A stretch of 20,155 nt of DNA from JAAFIP01 sp043728315 (GCA_043728315.1 JAYTMT010000267.1:1-20155), one strand, 5' to 3'. Positions 6,659 to 13,950 are shown, numbered from the stretch's first letter. Notes: a model not told the origin generated them from the sequence alone. Made by a program: numbers and translations.

Positions 6659-7822
6659 ATGTCAGATGTCAACAAGCGCCATGCCCTCAAGCTGGTAGCG
6701 CTCTCTGCTGTCACCATTGCCGCCTTGATCGGTTGCAGCAAAAAAGAAGAGCCCAAGCCCGCGCCAGCGCCCGCTGCTGCTGCCCCCGCAGCACCGGCCA
6801 AGCCTGAGCCACTGAAAATCGCCTTTGCCTACGTGGGCCCTGTGGGCGACGGCGGCTGGACTTTTGCGCACGACAATGGCCGCAAAGCCATCGAAAAAGA
6901 ATTCGGCGACAAAGTGGTCACCAGCTTTGTAGAAAAAGTGCCAGAGTCTGCCGATGCAGAGCGCGTGATTCGCGACATGGCCGCCCAAGGCAACAAGCTG
7001 ATCTTTGGCACGACATTTGGCTACATGGAGCCCATGCTCAAAGTGGCCGCCGACACCAAGGGCGTAAAGTTTGAACACGCCACAGGCTACAAGCAAGCCG
7101 AGAACATGCGCACCTACGACAGCCGCACCTATGAAGGCGCCTACATGGCTGGCGTGATTGCAGGCAAAATGAGCAAGAGCGGCACGCTGGGCGTGGTGGC
7201 CTCCATACCCATTCCAGAGGTGATTCGCAACATCAACAGCTTCACCATGGGCGCGCAGTCGGTCAACCCGAAGGTTAAGACCAAAGTGGTCTGGGTCAAC
7301 GAGTGGTTTAACCCACCCAAAGAAACCGAAGCAGCCACCGCCCTGATCAACGGCGGTGCAGATGTGTTGTTCCAAAACACCGATTCATCCGCTGTGCTGC
7401 AAACCGCCGAAAAAATGGGCAAACGCGCCTTCGGCTGGGACAGCGACATGACCGCCTACGGCCCCAAAGCCCACCTTGGCTCTGCCATCATCAACTGGGG
7501 CCCTTACTACATCAAAGCCACCCGCGACGCGCTCGAAGGCAAATGGACGGGTGGCACAGGTATTTGGTGGGGCGTGAAAGAAGGCGCAATCGACATGGTG
7601 AGCGTAGCAGCGGACGTGCCAGAAGACACCAAAAAACGCGTAGACGAAATCCGCGCTGGCCTCAAAGCAGGTACTTACAACATCTGGAAAGGCCCCATCA
7701 TGGGCCAAGATGGAAAAGAAGTGCTGGCCAAAGACGCAGTAGCCGACGACAAATTCATGTCGGGCGTGAACTTCTACGTCAAAGGCGTGGAAGGCAAGAT
7801 TCCTGGTGGGGATAAGAAGTAA
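6659..7822 (+). CDS. BMP family substrate-binding lipoprotein (binding protein 1)
   Basis: The 387-residue product belongs to the Bmp/PnrA family, whose characterised members bind purine nucleosides. The N-terminus is a lipoprotein signal: basic MSDVNKRHALK, a hydrophobic stretch, then lipobox LIGC with Cys26. An Ala/Pro linker (KPAPAPAAAAPAAPAKPEP) follows, then the mature domain from LKIAFAYVGPVGDGGWTFAH. Putative ligand-site segments are FGYMEP, QNTDSSAV and GWDSDM. The start at 6623 is less likely than 6659, which begins the signal peptide directly. As last gene of the transporter operon it is followed by a strong terminator. It should sit lipid-anchored in the periplasm. Confidence 0.93.
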   Translation: MSDVNKRHALKLVALSAVTIAALIGCSKKEEPKPAPAPAAAAPAAPAKPEPLKIAFAYVGPVGDGGWTFAHDNGRKAIEKEFGDKVVTSFVEKVPESADAERVIRDMAAQGNKLIFGTTFGYMEPMLKVAADTKGVKFEHATGYKQAENMRTYDSRTYEGAYMAGVIAGKMSKSGTLGVVASIPIPEVIRNINSFTMGAQSVNPKVKTKVVWVNEWFNPPKETEAATALINGGADVLFQNTDSSAVLQTAEKMGKRAFGWDSDMTAYGPKAHLGSAIINWGPYYIKATRDALEGKWTGGTGIWWGVKEGAIDMVSVAADVPEDTKKRVDEIRAGLKAGTYNIWKGPIMGQDGKEVLAKDAVADDKFMSGVNFYVKGVEGKIPGGDKK

Positions 7823-7845
7823 TTAACCTTGCTTTTACTTGAATG

Positions 7846-7874
7846 AAAAAGCTGCCTGCGGGCAGCTTTTTTTT
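7846..7874 (+). terminator. rho-independent terminator of the transporter operon
   Basis: GCTGCC (7851-7856), loop TGCG and GGCAGC (7861-7866) are followed by eight T. The A-run before the stem pairs with the T-run, so it may work in both directions. It lies 23 bp after the binding-protein stop. Confidence 0.93.
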
Positions 7875-7886
7875 GTGCGTAATTTT

Positions 7887-7917
7887 TATAGCACCAAGTG
7901 CTATAGCTGGTTATAAT
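7887..7917 (+). promoter_or_regulatory. promoter and operator of the HigBA-like cassette
   Basis: TATAGCAC-CAA-GTGCTATA (7887-7905) is a perfect 8-bp inverted repeat over the expected -35 position. A consensus TATAAT lies at 7912-7917. Such a palindrome is a natural operator for autorepression by the HTH antitoxin. The -10 ends only 6 bp before the toxin ATG, so transcription should start at or near that ATG. Confidence 0.6.
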
Positions 7918-7923
7918 TTATCG

Positions 7924-8301
7924 ATGAAAAGAGTTTTTAAAACCAAGACGTTTGACAGGTGGGCACGCAAGCTGCTGAGCGATGCGCTGCTGTGTCTGGC
8001 TGCACGCGAAATTGAGCAAGGCATATTTGAAGCTGATCTAGGGGGCGGGGTGTGCAAAAAACGTATACCTGTCGTGGGGCAGGGCAAAAGCGGCTCGACT
8101 CGTACTTTGGTTGCCAAAAAGCATGGCGACGCTATTTTCTTTTTAACTGGACGCGAAAAGAGCGCACCAGGCGCGGATTTTGCGGACCGCGAAGTGGATG
8201 CGGCAAAAATGCTTGCCCAGGCTTTGCATGGCTTGAGCGCAGCGAAATTAGATGACTTGGTAGCGGACGAAATTTTGAAGGAAATTTGTAATGGCAAATA
8301 A
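7924..8301 (+). CDS. RelE/HigB-like toxin of a type II toxin-antitoxin system
   Basis: The 125-residue product matches the HigB-like RelE family: N-terminal VFKTKTFDRWARK, then ADLGGGVCKKRIPVVGQGKS (37-56) and STRTLVAKKHGDAIFFL. Relatives are ribosome-dependent mRNA endonucleases. The C-terminus from residue 80 (VDAAKMLAQALHG...) is the usual helical tail. The open frame extends upstream to 7843, but that part runs through the terminator and operator. The ATG at 7924 starts the conserved domain and has no SD because it lies 6 bp after the -10. The antitoxin gene overlaps its end by 11 nt. Toxin-first order is typical of higBA. The cassette splits the purine cluster, suggesting insertion. Confidence 0.88.
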   Translation: MKRVFKTKTFDRWARKLLSDALLCLAAREIEQGIFEADLGGGVCKKRIPVVGQGKSGSTRTLVAKKHGDAIFFLTGREKSAPGADFADREVDAAKMLAQALHGLSAAKLDDLVADEILKEICNGK

Positions 8302-8626
8302 AAAAATCACAGAAGAAAATCGCATTGTGAGCGAGATGCTGGAGATGGCGCATGCTCTGCAAGGGCACGCCCTCATCTCTAAACAAGACATGGCTAAGAT
8401 GAAGTTGATTTGCCAGAGCCCACCAGACTATTCATTTGAAAACGTCATGTCTATTCGTGTGAAAAAAGCCAAAGTGAGCCAATCGGTTTTCGCTTCGATA
8501 CTGAATGTGAGCGTGTCAGCCGTTCAAAAATGGGAATCCCCTAGCTCTGGCAAGCGCCCCAGCGGCGCTGCAGCCAAGCTTTTGCAGCTGATTGACAAGC
8601 GCGGCTTGGAGGCCATCGTTGCTTGA
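8291..8626 (+). CDS. HigA-like XRE/HTH antitoxin
   Basis: The 111-residue product has a C-terminal helix-turn-helix of the XRE/HigA type: IRVKKAKVSQSVFASILN, then VSVSAVQKWESP, in about residues 55-85. The N-terminal half would neutralise the toxin. AAGGAA (8278-8283) lies 7 nt before its ATG inside the toxin gene, giving an 11-nt overlap. It probably represses its own operon at the palindrome 7887-7905. Confidence 0.88.
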   Translation: MANKKITEENRIVSEMLEMAHALQGHALISKQDMAKMKLICQSPPDYSFENVMSIRVKKAKVSQSVFASILNVSVSAVQKWESPSSGKRPSGAAAKLLQLIDKRGLEAIVA

Positions 8627-8668
8627 TGCAGCTCAAAGTAGTGCAGTTATTTGCTCGGTTTTGCCAGC

Positions 8669-9700
8669 ATGATTGAACAAAGCGTGTGGCACCCAGTAGC
8701 TTTGTCTGCCAATGTGGTGGACAAGCCTTTGCCTGCCTTGTTGCAGGGCCAAGCGCTAGTGCTGTGGCGCGATGCACAGGGCGCCGTGCATGCTTGGGCG
8801 GATAAGTGCCCGCACCGGGGGGCAAAGCTATCGCTGGGGCGGGTGGTGCATGTGCGGCGCGAGGTATCTACAGGGCAGGCTTCTAGCGTGGTAGACGCAC
8901 ACAGCACGCTGGAATGCGCCTACCACGGCTGGCAGTTTGGCGCTGCGGGGCGTTGCACGCTGGTGCCTGCAATGCCAGATTTCGCCCCACCCGCTACACA
9001 TGGTGCTACGGTATTTGGAGCGTGCGAGGCCCATGGATTGGTGTGGGTGCAGCTGCATGCGGATGCAGCGCAGCGCATACCCCGCTTTGCAGCGGGCGAT
9101 GACGCGGGCCTGCGCCAAGTGCATTGCGGGCCCTATGACGTGGCCACCAGCGCACCGCGTGTGGTGGAAAACTTTTTAGACATGGCGCATTTTGGTTTTG
9201 TGCATGAAGGCTACTTGGGCGCGCGTGATGCAACTGCGTTGGTCGATTATGTGGTGACCGAAACGGCCCAAGGGCCAGTTGCCACTGGTTGCCGCGCGTG
9301 GCAGCCGCGCAGCCATGCGCTGGCGGCAAGTGGCGCTGATGTGAGCTACAGCTATGCGGTGGTAGCGCCGTATTGCGCAGTGCTGACGAAGATTCCTGAT
9401 GCGCACCCAATGGCTACGCCGCATCGCGAATCCATCGCGCTGTGGGTCTGCCCAGTATCGCCCGAAGCCAGCCGCGTGTGGTTCAGCCTAGCGGTTACTG
9501 ATTTCAGCATTGCAGAGCAAAGCCTGCGTGATTTTCAAGACACTATTTTTCTGCAAGACAAACCAATTTTAGAATCGCAATCGCCAGCGCTGCTGCCGCT
9601 TGACCCCCGCGCCGAGCTGCACACCGCAGCCGACAAAATGTCTGCCGCCTACCGCCGCTATTTGCGCGGCCTGGGCATAACTTACGGAGTGATCCCATGA
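8669..9700 (+). CDS. Rieske [2Fe-2S] non-heme iron oxygenase, alpha subunit
   Basis: The 343-residue product is a vanillate-demethylase/NdmA-like ring-hydroxylating oxygenase. Rieske ligands are CPH (47-49) and CAYH (83-86). The mononuclear iron site shows NFLDMAHFGFVH with His174 and His179, and a likely distal carboxylate near DTIFLQDKPILE. The segment between the two Rieske motifs is 33 residues, about twice the usual spacing. The family hydroxylates rings or removes N- or O-methyl groups using electrons from a separate reductase, which is absent from the window. An upstream TTG at 8651 is in frame, but the ATG at 8669 is preferred. It overlaps the deaminase gene by ATGA, so it likely acts on a purine-related compound (inference). 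Confidence 0.9.
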   Translation: MIEQSVWHPVALSANVVDKPLPALLQGQALVLWRDAQGAVHAWADKCPHRGAKLSLGRVVHVRREVSTGQASSVVDAHSTLECAYHGWQFGAAGRCTLVPAMPDFAPPATHGATVFGACEAHGLVWVQLHADAAQRIPRFAAGDDAGLRQVHCGPYDVATSAPRVVENFLDMAHFGFVHEGYLGARDATALVDYVVTETAQGPVATGCRAWQPRSHALAASGADVSYSYAVVAPYCAVLTKIPDAHPMATPHRESIALWVCPVSPEASRVWFSLAVTDFSIAEQSLRDFQDTIFLQDKPILESQSPALLPLDPRAELHTAADKMSAAYRRYLRGLGITYGVIP

Positions 9701-10737
9701 ATGGTGTTAAATCTATAGCAGCAGAGCGCCTGCCCGATTTGCTGCGCCGCATGCCCAAGGCCGAGCTGCACATCCACATTGAAGGCTCACTAGAGCCTGC
9801 TATGATTTTTGACATGGCCAAACGCAACCGCATTGACTTGCCCTATGCCAGCGTGGCCGATTTGCAGCGTGCCTATGCGTTTACGAATTTGCAGAGCTTT
9901 TTGGATATTTATTACGCAGGCGCATCGGTGCTGATCACCGAGCAAGATTTCTACGACATGGCCACAGCCTATTTAGAAAAAGCCGCGCTCGACAACGTGC
10001 TGCGCGCCGAAATTTTCTTTGACCCGCAAACCCATACCGCGCGTGGTGTGGCGATGGCCACCGTGGTCAATGGCCTGCACCGCGCCTGTGTCGATGCCAA
10101 AGCCGTACTCGGTGTGGATGCAGAGTTGATCATGTGCTTTTTGCGGCACTTGAGCGAGCAAGAAGCCTTTGAAACGCTGGAGCAGGCGCTGCCATTTCGG
10201 GATAAATTCATCGGCATTGGATTAGATTCTGGCGAGGTAGGCAACCCGCCTGAAAAATTTGCAAAAGTGTTTGCACGCTGCAAAGCGCTGGGCTTTCACC
10301 TCGTGGCGCATGCAGGCGAGGAGGGGCCGCCCGCCTATGTGTGGACTGCGCTTGATGTATTAAAAGTAGAGCGCATAGACCACGGCGTGCAGTCAAGTAA
10401 AGACGCAGCGCTGATGGCGCGGCTAGCCAAAGACCGCATCCCGCTCACGGTGTGTCCATTAAGCAACCTCAAGCTCTGCGTATTCCCTGATTTGGCGCAG
10501 CACAATTTGAAGACACTGCTTGACCAAGGCCTGTGCGCCATGGTCAACAGCGACGACCCCGCGTATTTTGGTGGCTACATGAATGAGAACTTCACCCAGA
10601 CCTTTGCTGCTACTGGTTTAGGAGCGCAGCACGCGTACCAACTGGCGCGTAATAGCTTTGAGGCCGCCTTTGTGAGCCCAGAGCGCAAGCGCGTTTACAT
10701 GGACAAAGTGAGCGAGGTGTTTGAGGGTTTTTACTGA
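9697..10737 (+). CDS. adenine deaminase, Add (adenosine deaminase) family
   Basis: The 346-residue amidohydrolase has the metal and catalytic motifs HIHIEG (His25, His27), HAGEEG (His205, Glu208), ERIDHG (His229) and NSDDPAYFGGY (Asp286/287). The segments GLDSGEVGNPPEKF, CPLSNLKLCVF and DPAYFGGY match the adenine deaminase subgroup (Aah1/bacterial type) better than classical adenosine deaminase. Expected reaction: adenine plus water to hypoxanthine plus ammonia; adenosine remains a possible substrate. Cytoplasmic zinc enzyme. Its ATG overlaps the Rieske stop by 4 nt, so the two are co-translated. Many automatic pipelines would call it simply add. Confidence 0.9.
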   Translation: MNGVKSIAAERLPDLLRRMPKAELHIHIEGSLEPAMIFDMAKRNRIDLPYASVADLQRAYAFTNLQSFLDIYYAGASVLITEQDFYDMATAYLEKAALDNVLRAEIFFDPQTHTARGVAMATVVNGLHRACVDAKAVLGVDAELIMCFLRHLSEQEAFETLEQALPFRDKFIGIGLDSGEVGNPPEKFAKVFARCKALGFHLVAHAGEEGPPAYVWTALDVLKVERIDHGVQSSKDAALMARLAKDRIPLTVCPLSNLKLCVFPDLAQHNLKTLLDQGLCAMVNSDDPAYFGGYMNENFTQTFAATGLGAQHAYQLARNSFEAAFVSPERKRVYMDKVSEVFEGFY

Positions 10738-10748
10738 TGGGCTAAAAT
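10721..10748 (+). promoter_or_regulatory. possible promoter for binding protein 2
   Basis: TTGAGG (10721-10726) and TAAAAT (10743-10748) are 16 bp apart at the end of the deaminase gene. Downstream, GGGGT and ACCCC (within 10761-10780) could form a small stem in the leader. Weak evidence. Confidence 0.3.
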
Positions 10749-10817
10749 ACTGCCTGCGCTGGGGTGATGCTCTTAACCCCAAGCGCTCTTATTTTCAGAG
10801 CCATGTAGAGGACTACC

Positions 10818-11954
10818 ATGTATAAAAACCTCGTTGCCGCGTTTGCGGCCACTTGCTGTTTCGCGTCAATTTTTGCATTCCAAAGCGCGGGCTTAGCCCA
10901 AACGTCGGTTACGCAATCCCCCACCCACCCAGCACCTGCCAAAGAGCCGCTCAAAATCGGCTTTGTCTATGTTGCACCGCTCACCGACGCAGGCTGGGTG
11001 CGCCAACATGATGAAGGCCGTAAGGCCGTGGAGGCAGCGCTGGGCGCGCAGGTGAAGACCAGCTATGTAGAAAACGTGCCCGAAGGCGCTGACGCAGAGC
11101 GCGTGATCCGCGATTTGGCGCAGCAAGGCAACACGCTGATTTTCACCCCCAGCTTTGGATACATGGAGCCCACCCTCAAAGTGGCGCGCGATTTCCTCCA
11201 TGTGCGTTTTGAATCGATCACGGGCTACAAAAACGCTAGCAATGTAGCCAATGCCAATGCCCGCTACTACGAAGGCCGCTACCTAGCTGGCATTGTGGCT
11301 GGGCGCATGAGTAAAACCAATGTGGCGGGCTATGTGGCGGGTTTTGCGATACCCGAGGTGCTGCAAGGCATCAACGCTTTCACATTAGGCATGCGCTCAG
11401 TGAGCCCGCAGGCCAAGGTGAAAGTGGTGTGGCTCAACGCATGGTTTGACCCCGCGCGCGAGCGCGAAGCGGCCATGGCACTGATGAACCAAGACGCGGA
11501 TGTGATGGCTTTTCATACCGGGTCAAACGCCGTGGCAGTGGCAGCGCAGGAGCGCGGCAAAATGGCCGTGGCCTACCACTCAGACATGCGCCGCGTAGCG
11601 CCCGATGCGCAAATTGTGGCCGTCACCCACCAATGGGGCGGCTACTACACCGCGCGCGCCAAGGCTGCGCTGGATGGTTCGTGGAAAAGCGCCAGCCTGT
11701 GGGGCGGTGTGAAAGACGGCATGGTGGGCATAGAGGGCTTTGGCAAGCGCGTGCCCGATGCCGTGCAGCGCGAAGCATTGGCCCGCCAAAAAGAGATAGC
11801 CACGGGTGTATTGCAGCCTTTTGCCGCACAAAGCGCAGCTGTGCTGGACAACGAAGGCCGTGAGGTGATTGCCAAAGGCCAAAGTCTCAGTGATGTTCAG
11901 ATATTGAATATGAATTACCTTGTTGAAGGTGTGGTGGGCAAAATCGCTAAGTGA
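10818..11954 (+). CDS. BMP family substrate-binding protein (binding protein 2)
   Basis: The 378-residue product is a clear paralogue of binding protein 1: both contain PLKI-F-YV-P and AERVIRD, then FGYMEP and PEV...IN-FT-G. It has a conventional signal peptide with likely cleavage in SAGLAQTS and no lipobox, so it should be a free periplasmic protein. Putative ligand segments differ from binding protein 1: FHTGSNAV for QNTDSSAV, and YHSDM for GWDSDM, suggesting another purine ligand. AGAGGA lies 5 nt before the ATG. No second ATPase or permease is nearby, so it probably feeds the transporter encoded at 3034-6594. Confidence 0.9.
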   Translation: MYKNLVAAFAATCCFASIFAFQSAGLAQTSVTQSPTHPAPAKEPLKIGFVYVAPLTDAGWVRQHDEGRKAVEAALGAQVKTSYVENVPEGADAERVIRDLAQQGNTLIFTPSFGYMEPTLKVARDFLHVRFESITGYKNASNVANANARYYEGRYLAGIVAGRMSKTNVAGYVAGFAIPEVLQGINAFTLGMRSVSPQAKVKVVWLNAWFDPAREREAAMALMNQDADVMAFHTGSNAVAVAAQERGKMAVAYHSDMRRVAPDAQIVAVTHQWGGYYTARAKAALDGSWKSASLWGGVKDGMVGIEGFGKRVPDAVQREALARQKEIATGVLQPFAAQSAAVLDNEGREVIAKGQSLSDVQILNMNYLVEGVVGKIAK

Positions 11955-11980
11955 GGCGGTTTTTCTCCTTGTTTTTACGC

Positions 11981-12069
11981 GCCCGAGCATCGTTTTGGCT
12001 ATCCCGCCGCGCCTTCATACGGGGGTACCCGAAATCAGTCGGACGGGATAGCCAAAACGATGCTCGGGC
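11981..12069. repeat. perfect 26-bp inverted repeat
   Basis: Arms 11981-12006 and 12044-12069 are exact reverse complements (left arm begins GCCCGAGCATCG). The 37-bp centre contains GGGTACCC, which is itself palindromic. It lies 27 bp after the binding protein 2 stop and could terminate or stabilise that transcript, but no T-run follows. It could equally be a mobile-element remnant. Confidence 0.9.
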
Positions 12070-12137
12070 TATGCTCGCTGTGAGGTTTTAATACCGCAGG
12101 CACGTTACTCGTAGAGTGTCATTTACTATAAAAAACG

Positions 12138-12169
12138 CAGCGCACTATGACCATATCACGATGACAATG
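12138..12169 (+). repeat. 32-bp repeat, copy 6 (forward)
   Basis: Reads CAGCGCACTATGACCATATC and then ACGATGACAATG. The similarity to the left ends of long repeats A and B continues for about 35 bp more (through AATACAAATCTAAGCG), so this may be a solo or truncated end of the long repeat. Confidence 0.8.
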
Positions 12170-12279
12170 CCACTATTTTTCATGAAAAATACAAATCTAA
12201 GCGTGAAACAGCGCGCCAGCATGCTGTTGACCGGGTACCTGAGTAGTTTTCTAACCGTTCCAAGCAAAAACCTCACCCT

Positions 12280-12481
12280 GCGGCTAAGCGAGTGCTGTGC
12301 CAATGCGCAAACAATCAGGGCGCTGGGCTGGTTTTTTCGAGCAAATGGGGGACAAGAAGCGGGCTCTGTCTGAGGGCGAAGCCCGAGTTAGGCCGCTTCC
12401 CCCCATTTGCTCGAAAAAACCAGCTCCCCGCGAAGCGGGCCAGCGACCGTTTGCGCGTTGGCACAGCGCTCGCTTGGCCGT
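12280..12481. repeat. nested inverted repeat, ~200 bp
   Basis: The inner arms 12327-12351 and 12400-12424 are perfect complements (25 bp, containing TTTTTTCGAGCAAATGGGGG). Pairing resumes at 12356-12362/12393-12399 (GAAGCGG/CCGCTTC). An outer pair, 12280-12312 with 12449-12481, matches at about 29 of 33 positions. The whole could form a long cruciform or RNA stem. No gene is seen in this stretch. Confidence 0.85.
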
Positions 12482-12635
12482 AGCGTGACCAAGCTGTGTA
12501 ATGAACACAGCACTCGCTTGGCCGCAGCGTGACCAAGCTGTGTAATGAACACAGCGCTCGCTTGGCCGCAGCGTGACCAGGCCAGAAAGAAGCACAGCGC
12601 TAGCTTAGACGCAGATTGACCAAGCCGCAGAAGAA
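12462..12635. repeat. four ~44-bp tandem repeats
   Basis: Units start at 12462, 12506, 12550 and 12593, each beginning CACAGC-CT-GCTT. Units 1-3 share CGCTTGGCCGCAGCGTGACC with one or two changes; unit 4 is degenerate. Each contains GCTTGG and CCAAGC able to form a small stem. Unit 1 also serves as the outer right arm of the nested inverted repeat. The array ends about 30 bp before guaD. Confidence 0.88.
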
Positions 12636-12663
12636 GTAGCCGCAGCTGGTGCAAAATAGCCCC

Positions 12664-13950
12664 ATGCAAGCCTACCGCGCCGCCATCTTAAGATTTATCG
12701 ACCGCCAAGCCGTCTACCACAGCGACGGCCTGCTGGTGGTGGGGGATGATGGTCTCATAACTGCCGTGGGGGACTACGCAAGTCTTAGGCCGCAGTTTGC
12801 CCATGTGCCTACCGAGCATTGTGCGGGGCGCATACTCACCGCAGGTTTTGTGGATATGCATGTGCATTACCCGCAAATCGATGTCATTGGCTCGCCCGCC
12901 GATGGTTTGCTGCCCTGGCTCAATGATTACACCTTTCCCGAGGAAAAAACCTTCAATGTCATCGCTAAAGCGTCATCTACTGCACAGTTTTTTATAGCAC
13001 AGCTGTTGCGCAATGGTGTCACTACAGCACTCACTTTTGCCACATCGCATGTGGAGTCGGTGAACGCCTTGTTTGACGAAGCGCAAAAAAACAATCTGCG
13101 CCTGATCACCGGAAAATGCCTGCAAGACCGCAACTGCCCCGACGGGGTGCGCGATGAGACCGAGCAGTCCCTCATTGACACCGAAGATTTGATTGCCAAG
13201 TGGCATGGCAAGGGCCGCTTGGGTTACGCCATCACCCCGCGCTTTGCGCCCACGTGTTCGGACGCACAGCTGCGCGGGGCAGGGCAAATAGCGGCTAAGC
13301 ACCCTAGTGTGTGGATCCAATCCCATGTGGCCGAAAATACCGATGAAATCGCCTGGGCCAAAGAGCTCTTCCCTCGGTCGCGCAGTTATTTAGGGGTGTA
13401 CGACGATTTTGGTTTGCTCAGAGCGCGTAGCGTGTATGCGCACTGCATCCATTTCGACGCGGACGACCGCAGCCTCATGCGCGCACGCGGCGCGGCGGCG
13501 GCGGTGTGCCCCACCAGCAATTTGTTTTTAGGCAGCGGCAATTTTGATTTCGCAGCGGCGCGCGCATCTGGCATGGTGCATGGGCTGGCCAGCGACGTGG
13601 GCGGCGGCACATCGCTGAGCCCCTTCAAAACCATGCTCGCCGCCTACTGCGTGGGCCGCAGCACGTCGCAGCATGCAGGCCTGCCCAAAGCCGCAGTGAG
13701 CCTAGCGCCCTCCGATCTGTGGTGGCAACACACAGCAGGCGCAGCCGCTGCGCTGGGCTTGGAAGGCGTGGTAGGCAATTTAGCCGTGGGCGCAGAAGCC
13801 GACTTCCTGCTGCTCAACCCGCAGGCCACGCCCTACTTAGCCCGCAAAACCGCCCTGTCCAACAGCCTAGAAGAGCTACTTTTCGCCATGATTGTCTTAG
13901 GCGATGATAGATTGGTAGAAAAAACCGCTATTTTAGGAAAATTTGGATAA
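12664..13950 (+). CDS. guaD: guanine deaminase
   Basis: The 428-residue amidohydrolase converts guanine to xanthine and ammonia. Visible motifs are MHVHYPQ (His66, His68), FPEEKTF, RNCPDG, the downstream SHVAENTDEI, then AHCIHF and ASDVGGGTS, all characteristic of GuaD. An in-frame GTG lies at 12649; the ATG at 12664 begins the conserved N-terminus. No clear SD is seen. The C-terminus (VEKTAILGKFG) ends abruptly where repeat copy 7 begins, and the stop codon overlaps that repeat, so it may be slightly shorter than relatives. It completes the purine catabolic set with the adenine deaminase and transporter but is separated from them by about 0.7 kb of repeats. Confidence 0.95.
   Translation: MQAYRAAILRFIDRQAVYHSDGLLVVGDDGLITAVGDYASLRPQFAHVPTEHCAGRILTAGFVDMHVHYPQIDVIGSPADGLLPWLNDYTFPEEKTFNVIAKASSTAQFFIAQLLRNGVTTALTFATSHVESVNALFDEAQKNNLRLITGKCLQDRNCPDGVRDETEQSLIDTEDLIAKWHGKGRLGYAITPRFAPTCSDAQLRGAGQIAAKHPSVWIQSHVAENTDEIAWAKELFPRSRSYLGVYDDFGLLRARSVYAHCIHFDADDRSLMRARGAAAAVCPTSNLFLGSGNFDFAAARASGMVHGLASDVGGGTSLSPFKTMLAAYCVGRSTSQHAGLPKAAVSLAPSDLWWQHTAGAAAALGLEGVVGNLAVGAEADFLLLNPQATPYLARKTALSNSLEELLFAMIVLGDDRLVEKTAILGKFG

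Noticed and set aside
7843..7923. Upstream extension of the HigB-like toxin
   Set aside because: It runs through the terminator, operator and -10 element. The conserved domain begins at 7924.
11981..12069. Classical rho-independent terminator or integron attC site
   Set aside because: No T-run follows the stem, and I see no attC core-site motifs or gene cassette pattern.
12116..12373. 85-codon plus-strand frame after binding protein 2
   Set aside because: It is built from repeat copy 6 and the inverted-repeat arm, with no SD and no recognisable domain.
12462..12635. CRISPR array
   Set aside because: The units are contiguous with no variable spacers, there are only four, and no cas gene is nearby.
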